A DNA stretch of 64,000 nt from the NCBI GenBank assembly GCA_001931905.2, contig MSJI02000919.1:93226-157225 (forward strand), read 5' to 3'. Positions within the stretch are counted from its first letter, which is position 1, and each line of letters starts with the position of its first letter. The notes beneath the pieces are model-generated. The model did no database searches. It was given only the letters and a program-made list of their open reading frames with translations, and was not told the DNA's origin. The stretch is from Cladosporium sp. IMV 00045. Taxonomy: Eukaryota > Ascomycota > Dothideomycetes > Cladosporiales > Cladosporiaceae. The position numbers were made by a program, and so were the translations under genes. This document shows positions 23,064 through 32,650 of the stretch, piece by piece.

Positions 23064-25588
23064 CTACACCAACTTTTTCAGTACCTCGACACCAATGCCC
23101 AACACCTCCGCATTCTTCGACTTGCGCAAGCCCTCCTTGACCACATCCGTTCCACCCTCTGCCTTCACTTTCTTTAACCCATCCGTTCCAACAGCTCCAG
23201 GCGCACTGACAAGATTCATCACGCAGACAAGACCCCTGTGCACGATCTCCTCGCTTTCATCCGCGCACATAGCCAACACGATCTTCACACCTCGTTCCTT
23301 CTCCAAGACTGCAGCGACCGCAGCGTCCCACTCAGTCAGCATGGCCAGCGCACCACCTGCGGCACGTCGGGTTGCAAAGTCCTCGACGTCGGCCAGCGCG
23401 AGTAGAATGTGCATCCTGCTGCTTGCTTGCTTCGAGCCGTCGGCGAATTTGGCGACGCCTGCAGGCGAGGCCATGAGATTGCATACTAATTCTACGCTGG
23501 CGCGTTGGACCAGTGTGTTGCTTGAGAGGAGGAGTTGGTCCTCGAGAGCCGGCCATGCGGCCCGCAGGAGCAGGTTGCGTGGAGCCTCGTCTTCCATGGA
23601 AGCCAGATTTGTGAGCGCAAGCAGCGCCTCGAAGGTAGGGAGAAGATTGCGCTCTTCGCTCGCTTGGTCAAGATCAAGGAGAGTGACGAGCGCTGAGACT
23701 GCGGATGTCGCGGGCAGAGCGGCAGTGAAGGCGTGGGTGGGATTGATAGAGATGAGCAAGCGAGCCAGTGCGTGAGATGCTGTACGTTCGACAGTGGAAG
23801 CATCCTGTGACGATTTGTCAGTCTTTGCAATGCGATCCTTGATCTGCAAAAGGAGTTTGACAGCGCCTTGCTGAGCCATGTTCGCACGGTGCTTCTGTTC
23901 TTTGGCGAGGGATAAGATAATCCCGACGGCAAGAGCAACTGTGGCTGGCGATGGAGTGTCTTTGCAGCATGCGACTAATGCCGGCACCACATTGACGTCG
24001 AGAAGCTTTCTGCATCGAGATGTCACGTAGTTGTCATCATCGAGAGCATCTCGCTCTACTGGCTTCGAGCTGTTTGCGTAGGCTTTCAAATCTGCCATCT
24101 TCTGTTGCTCCTGCGATTGGACAGGTCTGTACACTGTAAGGTTGGCAAAAGTTGTGAGACAACCGAATGCCACGCTGGAGCGATCCTCAAGAGCGGTGAC
24201 CAGCTGTTTAAGTAAAGCTTGGTTGGAAGCGATATCTTCCTTGACCTTGGGTTGAAGCGAAGTGTATGCGAGACCTTCGATGGCTTGATCACTCGCTTCC
24301 GGTTTATCAAGAACCAGCGCAGAGAGCTTTCCCGTGATGTCGTTGTCACTTGATTCACTTGTGACCTTGGCCAAAACCAGAGCTGCAAGTGCCTTGTGAG
24401 TCCCTTCACGATCTTCGGCGAGAGCTCGCAACCAGTGAGTGCAGTATCGTTCAATTGCTTCTCGGCAAGCCCTGTTCACGCATGCTGCGCTCAGTAGCTC
24501 CAAAGCTGCTTGTTCAAGCGTGTTACTTTTCCTAGAGGACGTTAGCTGTGCGTTTACATAGTCGGTCTAGCATTTCAAGTAGACCGTGCAAACGGTGGAA
24601 TGCAAGAGCCCTACCTTTTGCCAGCCGCAGCCGCCTCCGAGTTCTTCTCAAGGTTCGGAACAAGATGCTGAACGAAACCGTCCGTCATGAACAGCTTTGA
24701 AACGACAGCAGGCACCATAGGAAATACAGCTGAAGCAGCTGAGAAAGCGCTGATGAGCTCATCGTTGGTAGCCTTGGCAACTCGAGTAGCAATATATTGG
24801 GAGAAAGTGTTCGCGCCTTCCTCACCCGTAGTCTCGAGCACTTTGGCTATTGCTAACATCGATTGGCTTCGAAGACGCTGATTATGCCTGATGTCAAGGG
24901 AGTTGAGCAGCACTTCGAAAGCATCATCATCGAGCAGCTCGGCAACGTTGTCTGGTGAAAGTGCAACTTGGTGTGCAATGGCTTTCATGGCTCTTTCGGG
25001 GTGCTCTTCACCAGCTGCGATTAAGGTAGCGATGTTCAGGCGGAAAACATCTCTCTGAGCGTTTACCTGAGTAGCCTTGGAGGCCCAAAGAGAGTCGTCG
25101 AACGTGAGCGAGACGAATGCATTGAAGCTGTTGTCACCCGTGACGTTGATCTTTCCGTAAATTTCGGTGGCGTTGGCTGTAAGTCTCGCTGCGAAATCCT
25201 TTCTAGCCTCTTTATGCACAGCGATCAAAGTTGAAGTCAATTGATCAGACAGCGGCAAGCCAGGATCCGAATGAAGGAGCAGGCTGACGGCTTCCAAAGA
25301 CTCGTGCGGGCCAAGTTGGCATTCTTTCAGGTCCTGGAGTGCTTTCTGGCCGAGCTCCTCGTCCCTGCTGCCAATATAGCTGCGGATGCTTTCTACAGCA
25401 TCGCGAGTGGTAGAATGGCTCTGCAAGATCTTCCAGGTCTCCTGGACTTTGGCATTGTGAGGATCAATGTGTGAGACTTCTCTCAATGTCTCGGATGCTT
25501 TCGCATATTGGCCGGCAGCAATGGACTCATTTACCGACGAGAGTAGAGCAGAAACTCTGTCTGCAGCTGTGGATGAGTTGGCCGACAT
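23064..25588 (-). CDS. SHE4: UNC-45/Cro1/She4 myosin chaperone (copy A)
   Basis: UCS-domain chaperone that folds and stabilises myosin motor heads for actin-based endocytosis, cytokinesis and mRNA transport in the cytoplasm. Exons 24615-25588 and 23064-24531 give 813 residues, close to yeast She4 (789). The N-terminal part is helical, with the pattern SVNESIAAGQYAKASETL. The central and C-terminal parts are armadillo-type repeats, with EGLAYTSLQPKVKEDIA near the start of the UCS core, FGCLTTFANLTVYRP, LLALTNLASMEDEAPRN, LVCNLMASP and RRAAGGALAMLTE. These match the UNC-45 signature (LTNLAS.., ..R.AA.GALA.LT). An in-frame splice joins AAAGKR to KSNTLEQAALELLSAACVN. It is divergently paired with the transporter gene across ~380 bp. 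The duplicate lies at 38068-40592 with about 22 differences in the last 479 residues. Confidence 0.93.
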
Positions 25589-25970
25589 CGTTTATAGATT
25601 TGCCCAGATGAGCCGAAGTCATTTTCGAGGACAACCGTCGTTATTGCTGACTTGGACATGAGAGTGTGGAGTGAGATGAAGCTTATGAAACGCTTTGGCC
25701 TCGGACGGAATTCCAGGAAAGCTCGATGACGTGCCGAAGTCGCAGCACGTGAGCAGGGCTTTGGCATGCACCAGTACATGTGATGTGCATGTCTTAACAA
25801 CACACCGCATCTCTACATATCACCCTGCTGTTGCCATCTCGACTCATTTGTTCTTGTTTGCGATGCATTAATACCAGCATATCCCTTTCCGCCATGCCTT
25901 GAACTTCATTCACGGTCCCTACAGCTTCCCTCGAACGCGACTCAAAACACCATCACCAGACATACTAGCC
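25589..25970. promoter_or_regulatory. divergent promoter SHE4 / MCH1-like (copy A)
   Basis: A 382-bp region between two divergent ATGs. It is well conserved in copy B (40593-40969), including the ATGTGATGTGCATGTCTTAA stretch. No specific factor site is claimed. Confidence 0.5.
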
Positions 25971-27830
25971 ATGCCCGGCTCGAGCAGTCGGCCCGCCAGC
26001 CACAAAGGCAGTACCCATCAAAACAATACGATAGACAAGTTGGACTACAAGCCTGGCGGCCGCCCACTGCTTCGACCTGATGACGACGAAGAGTCGCCCT
26101 CCGCCCGACAGAGTGTCTCCCCGAGCTACGCCGGCAGCTTCTTCGATCAAGTCGCCGAAGGTGTCATGGACAAGGACCGCTCGCGCATGACGCGCGAAGT
26201 AGTCCGCTATTTCTCATTCGCGTGGGCTATCATCAACTGCCTGTGCGCCGGTAGCATTACAGCCTACTCCCTATACGCGCCACTTTTCCAAAAGAGACTG
26301 GGATACAGCCAATTGCAGGTCAATGGTGTCAGTATCACGGCCGAATTAGCCATGTATCTTCCTGTCCCGCTATTTGGACTGCTGTGTGATAGATATGGAC
26401 CAGGACCGCCGTCGCTCCTCGCTGGTGCCTTCTTCGGCTTGGGATACGTTTTGGCTGCGTTTGCATACAAGAGTGGGCCACCTGCGAGTTCGGGAGGAGA
26501 TGGCTGGCCGTATGCCGTCATGGTACTTGCTTTCATCCCAATTGGAATGGGCACTAGCTGCATGTACTTGTCTGCTGTGACGACGTGTGCGAAAAACTTT
26601 GGTCGCGGAAAGTACAAGGGCATTGCCCTAGCGCTGCCCATTGCAGCATTTGGACTTAGTGGAATGTGGCAGTCACAGATTGGAAGCCGCATTCTGTTCG
26701 AACGCTTGCCTGATGGGAGCAAAGGCCCTGTGGACGTGTATCGCTTCTTCATCTTCTTGGGATGCCTGTTTCTCGCTGTCGGCATAATTGGCTGTTTCGC
26801 TCTACGAGTTGTAGACGAAGAGGAGATGATTGATGAAGCTGTGGACGAGCTGGAACGCAGCGGCCTTCTCACCGAGAGCGAGTTCTTCCGTCATGCGGTC
26901 GGAGAGCGCTACGGAACGATGGCGGATGACCGGTCTCTTAGCGACGAGGAAATCGATGAGCTCCAACGCAAAGCCTCCGAACACCGAGCTCATGTCCTCG
27001 AGGAACGGCGCAAGAAGAACTGGCTTCTCAATGCCGAGACCCGCTATTTTCTCGCTGATCATACTATGTGGTGGCTTGCAGCGGGCTTCTTTCTCGTCAC
27101 CGGCCCCGGTGAAGCTTTCATCAACAATCTTGGAACGATCATCGACACTTTGTACCATCCGAGCGACCTTCCTGCGTCCGGCAACCCTACCAATGCCACC
27201 ACACATGTCTCTATTGTTGCCATCACCTCGACTCTAGCTCGCATCTTGACAGGCACGCTCACCGACCTTCTCGCCCCGACGACACCGCGTCACCAGTACC
27301 GACGAGGACCACACAGCCTCGAGAATTCTTTCGCCTCTCTTCCCTCGCAATACTCTGCCACCGACGCGTCTGGTTTCCAACTTTCCCGTATAACGTTTCT
27401 CCTGGCGTTCGCGGTGCTTTGCTCCCTTGGCCAAATCGTACTCGCCTCCGGCATTGTGCAAGAGCACGCCGAGCGTTTCTGGATCGTCTCAACCTGCGTC
27501 GGCGCCGGCTACGGCGCAACATTCAGTCTCACACCAATTGTCGTCAGCGTTGTCTGGGGCGTTGAAAACTTTGGCACGGATTGGGGCATTGTGGCCACAG
27601 TGCCGGCTATCGGAGCCACGGTCTGGGGACTTGCCTACTCGGGTGTTTATCAATGGGCTGCAGGAAGCGGCCCGCCTGGAGAAGGCGCCGGAGATGTCAT
27701 GTGCTACGGAAAGTTGTGCTATGTTCCGACGTTTTGGGCCATGGCGGCCAGTGTGTGGGTTGCTTGTGGTCTGTGGTTCTGGGCTTGGAGAGGAAGAGAT
27801 GGGTGGGCGCAGAGGGGAATTTTGGTATAG
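25971..27830 (+). CDS. MCH1: MFS transporter, MCH1-like (copy A)
   Basis: Major facilitator, relative of yeast Mch1, a monocarboxylate-transporter homologue of the vacuolar membrane that does not move monocarboxylates in yeast. Single exon, 619 residues. The cytosolic N-tail of ~90 residues contains RPLLRPDDDEES and a Ser-rich stretch, followed by YFSFAWAIINCLCAGSITAY as helix 1. GYSQLQVNGVSI, LCDRYGPGPPSLLAGAFFG (the D-R-x-G loop) and FIPIGMGTSCMYLSAVTTCAKNF follow. A long charged central loop rich in Glu/Arg (residues ~280-370) leads to the second bundle with FLVTGPGEAFINNLGTI. The start at 25971 is shared with copy B. An in-frame ATG at 25899 would add 24 residues, but a one-base indel removes that frame in copy B, so it is not used. 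Confidence 0.9.
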   Translation: MPGSSSRPASHKGSTHQNNTIDKLDYKPGGRPLLRPDDDEESPSARQSVSPSYAGSFFDQVAEGVMDKDRSRMTREVVRYFSFAWAIINCLCAGSITAYSLYAPLFQKRLGYSQLQVNGVSITAELAMYLPVPLFGLLCDRYGPGPPSLLAGAFFGLGYVLAAFAYKSGPPASSGGDGWPYAVMVLAFIPIGMGTSCMYLSAVTTCAKNFGRGKYKGIALALPIAAFGLSGMWQSQIGSRILFERLPDGSKGPVDVYRFFIFLGCLFLAVGIIGCFALRVVDEEEMIDEAVDELERSGLLTESEFFRHAVGERYGTMADDRSLSDEEIDELQRKASEHRAHVLEERRKKNWLLNAETRYFLADHTMWWLAAGFFLVTGPGEAFINNLGTIIDTLYHPSDLPASGNPTNATTHVSIVAITSTLARILTGTLTDLLAPTTPRHQYRRGPHSLENSFASLPSQYSATDASGFQLSRITFLLAFAVLCSLGQIVLASGIVQEHAERFWIVSTCVGAGYGATFSLTPIVVSVVWGVENFGTDWGIVATVPAIGATVWGLAYSGVYQWAAGSGPPGEGAGDVMCYGKLCYVPTFWAMAASVWVACGLWFWAWRGRDGWAQRGILV

Positions 27831-28339
27831 TGGATGACATTTTCCTTAATCGAGCCATATTTTTCTCTTGTTTGCGCTGATGGCGCTTTTCATAAGCATA
27901 GCGAATTGATTGCCTTTTTCACTCAATATCGCCGTCTAGGCGAACGCTGTTATCTGCATATTCATAACCGACGATGGGAAACTTCTATACCTACGATCCT
28001 TGCACTTTTTTTCTTCTCGCTCTTCGCCCCATCTCTGGCCACGTTTGACGATGACCAAAAGCAGCGGGCTCGCGGCAATCAACCAAAGCAATGAAATTGA
28101 AACACCGCACTCGTCCATCGCTTGGATCATCTGGATGATGACCGCAGTCGCTCTAGCACTGAAAAGACATCTGCAAAGATTATTTGCGGCAGTGGCCGTT
28201 GATGGTGACGCTGGGTTGTAAGCACGATAAGGGTGCTGCAAACATTGGCCGACATAATTCTTTTGACCGACTTCCGCCAGCTGCATGATTACCCTTGCAA
28301 CCTCCTACTTGCTGACACTGCTCATCGTTCGACTGATAT
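27831..28339. other. intergenic, copy A
   Basis: The 3' flank of the MCH1-like gene. Copy B lacks about 250 bp matching the stretch ~28110-28370. No coding signal recognised. Confidence 0.4.
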
Positions 28340-29495
28340 CAGAAGCCGTAATATCATTCACGAAGAAGCTTGCGGAAACTTGGTATCCATGCCCCGAGAG
28401 GCAGGTCTAGTGAGAATATCCGTACAGCTCGACGAAGAAGCTGCGAAGAATTCCTCAAGCAACGATCCGACTACCACCCTTTCTCTCGCCAAAGAAATCT
28501 TAGAGCATTATGCACTGGACACAAAGTTCGTATACTGGTCGGCGACATACCGCATTCAGCAGTTGTTGGCTTCTAGCTACTCCGCATTGGATGATCGAGT
28601 ATTCATCATGGGCGGTGCCGCTCATACACATTCACCTAAAGCCGGCATAGTTTTTGAACATAAGCATTCAGAACGCTTTTAGCTTGGCCTGGAAACTTGC
28701 CGCCGTTGTGAAGGAAGAAGCAAGTCCTCATCTTCTCGCCACCCATGAGCTGGAACGACAACCAATAGCGCAAACGTTACCCAAGTTCGACCGCGACTTC
28801 AATACTCTCTTTCATTCTCCACTTCCAAACACCACCCCGGAAACATATCGCGCTGCAATAACCGATGCTGAGTAGCGACATATCTGGTATTGCAGCACAA
28901 TATCTTGATCATGAGGTTTCGAGGTACCCCGGTGCTTGTCAGCAACAACTCGCAACGAAAGTCACTATTGGTAAGCGCATGCCGCACGGTATCTTGGTCA
29001 AACATGCTGATGGAAGGACTGTGAGTACCCATTTTGTGCTGCCCAGCAACGAACAGGCGATCTGCGAGAATGCACAGCTCGCAAAAGATGCGAGATCTAT
29101 GCGAACAACTCAGGGACGTGAACTCACCTCTCCGCGTCTTTACTGGTCTTGGATGTTACAGCAGCGGTATTTTGCAAGTCTTCACCGTCCATGCATGTCC
29201 AAGGCACGATATGAACTTACTCGATCTGCCCGAAGTCTTCCACCCGTGGGACGCAGAGCTAGGTTAGGACTATGACAAGGTTTTCCAGGACGAAACAGCA
29301 TACCAGAATCCAATCTACACTGGACATCTGTATCAAGAATTTGGCATCGCGTCTGGAGGTTGGGTAGTGCTGCTAAGACCTGATACGCATGTTTGTGTGA
29401 TCTCGAAGATTGAAGATGCCGTCGAGCTTTGCACGCGGTATTTGAGTAAGTGGTACTACCGGGATGGGAGGCTGGATAGTATGAGTCCCATATGA
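28340..29495 (+). pseudogene. phenol 2-monooxygenase-like FAD hydroxylase relic (copy A)
   Basis: Remains of a class A flavin hydroxylase. Pieces in family order: PREAGLVRISVQLDEE, LDDRVFIMGGAAHTHSPKAG (the GD motif region), then after a frame change MNISIQNAFSLAWKLAAVV. Further on comes the C-terminal thioredoxin-like dimerisation domain: TVHACPRHDMNLLDLPEVFHPWDAELG, then after a TAG stop DYDKVFQDE, HLYQEFGIASGGWVVLLRPD. The N-terminal FAD Rossmann half is missing. Lesions include the frame break after SPKAG, a stop after ITDAE and the TAG in the C-terminal domain, where copy B keeps a Trp codon. It probably descends from a functional member of the adjoining aromatic cluster. Confidence 0.85.
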
Positions 29496-30128
29496 TCTTG
29501 AAATCGGAACATAAAATGATCGCCAATTCTCGAGCGACAACAAAACCATACGATACTGCTCAATTGATGGATTTCTCTCAACATTAAACTACATAAATTT
29601 TTGTCGAAAGGTATGAATGAACACAATCAATAAGTCCTAAGACCGATGAGAATTGTCGAATGGGTGTTGTACCACCAAAGCTGAATATACTTCGAGGAGC
29701 AGATTCAGATTACAGGCAGACTGGTACAAATTCGGTTCGAATTGAATGTGGTCGATGACCCCTGCCTGCCGCCGGTCACAACGAGGTCAAACTTGCTCCC
29801 GGAGCTTATCTACGTCCCCCTAGGGGACACAACTAAGCGCGCCCTGAGTTCGGTTCTGGCGCTGAGATCTGTTCGGTGACAAGTAGTCGGCCACCAGCGA
29901 CCCGTCGATTGGCCCCTTGACCTGTAATACCTGGTCCTAAGTCCGCAAGGAACACAAAAAAGGACCTCGGTGAGCCGGAAATGCGTGATCACTGTCGCTC
30001 CGAGGCTGATTGTGGTCCGCTGCTTTGGTTTGTCGGATGGGAACAACCTGCTTTATCCTCAGATAGGCCTTGAAACTTCCAAATCCAAACGTTGGAGTCA
30101 GCCGTCCTCCGCCAAACTGTCAGCCACC
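29496..30128. other. intergenic, copy A-specific segment
   Basis: From about 29647 to 30300 this DNA has no counterpart in copy B, where flanking sequence is joined directly near 44411. No transposon ends or target-site duplication are evident by eye. No gene is recognised apart from the proline-rich frame noted next. Confidence 0.4.
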
Positions 30129-30714
30129 TCAGGACCGGCGACGAGCGTCCCTGTCAAATCCTCCCAGCCGCCAGCTGCGATGGCTCAGCAGAAGTTGTGA
30201 AGTTGGAGGCATCGTAGTAGTGTGTTGTGCTGGAGCGTCGACGGTAGTCGGAGGCGTCAGAGCGGAAGACTGGGCCGTTGGTGGAAGTTGTGAAGTGGGA
30301 TATGTCAGGCGTGAAGCCAGGGCAGGAACCAGGCGCGCAGCTGGAGGCGCAGAGCGAGTTCGTGGACCGGCGGTGTATCCTTGTCCTCGTCCAAATCGCA
30401 TGAACTGCGTCAGATCAACCACGCGCGGAAGGAGTCAGGTGGATGGCGGGTCGTCCGACGCCTCTGGCGACGCCTCCTGCAAACCCACTGGTGGTTTGGT
30501 AAAATCCACGGGAGATGTTCCCGTCGGTACTGGCATGGCTGGGGCACCGTGCGTTGTCGCCTCGTTTGTCAATCCGACCGGGGCCTTGGAGAAATCGACG
30601 GTTGTGTTGGGCGCTGGAGTGGTTGTGGAGCGTTGGGCGGTCTGAGTCAATCCAACTGGCGGCTGAGAGAAGGTACATCTTCATGTGAGAACTGGAATGT
30701 CTGGGTACGATCAT
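30129..30714 (-). pseudogene. decayed proline-rich repeat ORF, unknown (copy A)
   Basis: Unrecognised. On the minus strand a motif of the form V-D-F-(S/T)-K-(P/A)-P-V-G-L recurs: TFSQPPVGL, VDFSKAPVGL and VDFTKPPVGL, with Thr/Pro-rich spacers of about 20-25 residues. A second frame then carries a FGRGQGYTAGPRTRSAPPAAR stretch and PTSQLPPTAQ repeats. The frames overlap without a clear splice site. Copy B holds the same pieces with different frame breaks and has lost the last part, so this looks like a degenerating gene for a repetitive protein rather than a live one. No function is proposed. Confidence 0.4.
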
Positions 30715-30889
30715 TCTGGCTCGCGAAAATCCAAATCGAACGGATTTTAATCCTAGTCATCGATTCTGCGTGGGAGAGGAGCCACGACTTTGGATACGCT
30801 TATCGCCCCTACATATTCAATTTTTGTGGGAGATCTGATTCTGACATGGATCTAATGCGAAGTATAGCGGCCTAAGAACACTGGTATGC
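30715..30889. other. intergenic
   Basis: Short stretch between the proline-rich remnant and the tandem array. It is well matched in copy B (44860-45060). Nothing recognised. Confidence 0.35.
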
Positions 30890-31565
30890 TATTCAATACC
30901 TTAATGTCGTTCGATATTATGCTATCTTGATAGCGTCTCGTAAGCTCAAAGCTGCTATCACATATCATAGATACGCTGAGTCCTCTCCTCTACAACTGAG
31001 AGGCGCTGTCTGGAAAGCGTAGAATCTCCGCGATAATCATTTTGCTTGGAGTTGCTACCAGATATCTTGGTATATGAGGAACAACACCCTGCCATTGAGA
31101 GATCCGTTTAGCACTAGGTCATCTCAGTGGTGCATTGCTTTTTCAAAGGTGCTATCCTAGATCCTATTCAACTGACAAGACCCCCTTGTCGTCGAGAGAC
31201 GTTGATCAGAATCATAGCATTCCGCGATTATCACTAACCTATGCTTGGAGGTGCTATCGCGGACTCTGATATACTGAAAAGATCTCCCTATCATTGAGAA
31301 GCGTTATCTTGATATCGTAGCATCTCAGCGACGACAAATATGCTTGGAGGTGCTATCACATGTCCTGGTGTATTGAAAATACATTCCTGCCGTTGAGAGA
31401 CGATGTTTGAAATCGCAGTATCTCTATCTTTGTCACTATCATTGGAGGTGCTATCACATGCTCTGTTATACTGAAAACATATCTATGCCAATGAGAGACG
31501 ATGTTTGAAATTGCAGTATCTCCGTGACGATCGATGTGCTTGGAGGTAATACCATCAATGGCATT
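30890..31565. repeat. degenerate ~98-bp tandem array upstream of SUN gene (copy A)
   Basis: Roughly seven diverged units. The anchor GGAGGTGCTATC and its variants recur near 30950, 31048, 31148, 31250, 31349, 31448 and 31545, a spacing of 97-102 bp. Each unit also carries TACTGAAAA, ATTGAGAGACGATGTTTGAAAT and a TATCTCCGTGACGATCAC-like stretch in that order. There is no coding frame across units. Copy B has about nine units. Confidence 0.85.
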
Positions 31566-31879
31566 TTTACAACCAGTGACTTTCCACATGCAAGACTTCT
31601 ATTATCACATGTATTCTCGCTTATTCTTCCTTGATATTATCTTCACATGCGCGCAGTCATAAAACTCTCGTTTGTTTCCCAAACCTTCCTCCCCACTACA
31701 TTCCACTTTCTCCAATGGAGATCACATGCAGGGTTCTTCACTTAAGGTTTGCGCCCCTCCCCCGCGCTAACGGGAGGATCCCGCCGCTAAAGCCAGGTAC
31801 CCGCAGCCCAAACATATCAAAATACTGAGCGCGTGCTCGCTTTCTTCCTCGCAACTTCACAAACACCACCACCAACACC
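31566..31879 (+). promoter_or_regulatory. SUN gene promoter/leader (copy A)
   Basis: Pyrimidine-rich leader just upstream of the ATG at 31880. It matches copy B 45930-46248 almost perfectly, and the final ~90 bp are identical. Confidence 0.5.
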
Positions 31880-32059
31880 ATGGCGACACCAGCTCGCAAC
31901 ACCAGGGCGCGCTCCCGCCAATCCACCACCACCCCCGGCCCTCTCCCGGCCGTAGATGTGCGTGTTTCGCACAGCTACGGCTCGCGTGGGAGGGCCAACT
32001 TGCGAGGCCAGCTGGCCGGCGAAGGCGCCACCTTCGCCGAGGCCTTCGCAAGTGGCCGC
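31880..32059 (+). CDS. SUN-domain protein, 5' fragment (copy A), cut by gap
   Basis: The first 60 codons of the SUN-domain gene, starting MATPARNTRARSRQ. They are identical at every base to 46249-46428 and stop where the run of Ns begins. All later domains (membrane helix, coiled region, SUN domain) are absent from this copy. The truncation coincides with the gap, so it is a contig end and not evidence of a natural deletion. Any frame reported through the Ns into the downstream regulator fragment is meaningless. Confidence 0.9.
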
Positions 32060-32079
32060 NNNNNNNNNNNNNNNNNNNN
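32060..32079. other. assembly gap (20 N)
   Basis: Exactly 20 Ns. The left side is SUN exon sequence from copy A; the right side is the last exon of the Zn2Cys6 gene from copy B. The round number suggests a placeholder of unknown true size. Confidence 0.98.
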
Positions 32080-32379
32080 GCAATCGCAGAACAGCGGTGT
32101 CGCGCAGAGCCCAGTCGCGCGAGTCGCTACGTATCTCGGCTGTTCTCCTTGGAGTCTTCAGCGTCGTCCGCAGGGGCTCAGAACGACCCAACCAAAGACA
32201 CCATGCCCTGGACTGGCGACATGCTCGACGAAGCTACAATGGCTGCTCTTGCGGATCCAAGCGTATTCTCTGACAGTCCATTCCGATGGCCTAACAACGA
32301 GCAGATTGATCCGGACCTTTTCGTGGATTGGGAGACTGTCAACATTTCTCATTGGGATAATTTTCCATTTCAGGTCTAG
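32080..32379 (+). CDS. Zn2Cys6 regulator, 3' fragment (copy B)
   Basis: Last 99 codons plus stop of the transcription factor whose full copy is at 15054-17408. It begins mid-exon at the gap with AIAEQRCRAEPSRAS and ends in the same HWDNFPFQV tail. Differences are few, for example STSS to SASS and GDLL to GDML. No zinc cluster and no promoter are present on this side, so as assembled it cannot be a complete gene. If the gap hides a second haplotype, the rest of this gene should exist in unplaced sequence. Confidence 0.9.
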   Translation, partial: AIAEQRCRAEPSRASRYVSRLFSLESSASSAGAQNDPTKDTMPWTGDMLDEATMAALADPSVFSDSPFRWPNNEQIDPDLFVDWETVNISHWDNFPFQV

Positions 32380-32650
32380 AAAAGCAAGCAGAGCTGAACT
32401 ATTGATGAGAGTATTTTAATTGATGTCCGTTTGAAACAAAGTCTTTTCGACCAACAAAATCAAGAGGCATATAGAGTCGCTCGGAAGAGTGTGTTACTGG
32501 CCGAGGGGGAAAATCCCACAATAGGGTGCGGTCCTGACACCTCAGCACCTTCGCACATGGTCCGAAAGCTTTTGCACTGATCCAACGTATTCACCAGATG
32601 GAACAAGATGTTATGTTGAGACTATCAAACATCTGAATAATTTCACAATT

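Larger units (their letters stand above)
17109..32059 (+). repeat. copy A of a ~15 kb duplicated block
   Basis: Collinear with 32080-46428 over its whole length, from inside the last exon of the Zn2Cys6 gene to the 60th codon of the SUN gene. The offset is 14971 at the left edge and 14369 at the right edge because of indels. Protein identity between copies is about 95-98 percent by eye; intergenic DNA is more diverged. Copy A is about 600 bp longer, mostly from two segments near 28.1-28.4 kb and 29.65-30.3 kb that copy B lacks. Confidence 0.95.

Noticed and set aside
23038..23775. Plus-strand frame opposite SHE4, repeated at 38126-38779
   Set aside because: Conserved between copies only because the antisense SHE4 codons are conserved; Ser/Arg-rich shadow composition with no family match.
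29725..29745. B-box-like GGTTCGAATT, possible tRNA
   Set aside because: No A box, acceptor stem or anticodon loop can be placed around it.
29647..30300. Transposon insertion in copy A
   Set aside because: No terminal inverted repeats, target-site duplication or transposase fragment seen; deletion in copy B explains it better.
30890..31565. CRISPR-like regular repeat
   Set aside because: Units are diverged along their whole length with no short perfect repeat separated by unique spacers, and the genome is eukaryotic.
31817..32419. Long frames reading through the N run and joining the SUN 5' end to the regulator 3' end
   Set aside because: The Ns are translated as X; the two sides belong to different genes and the true gap length is unknown, so no fusion gene is supported.
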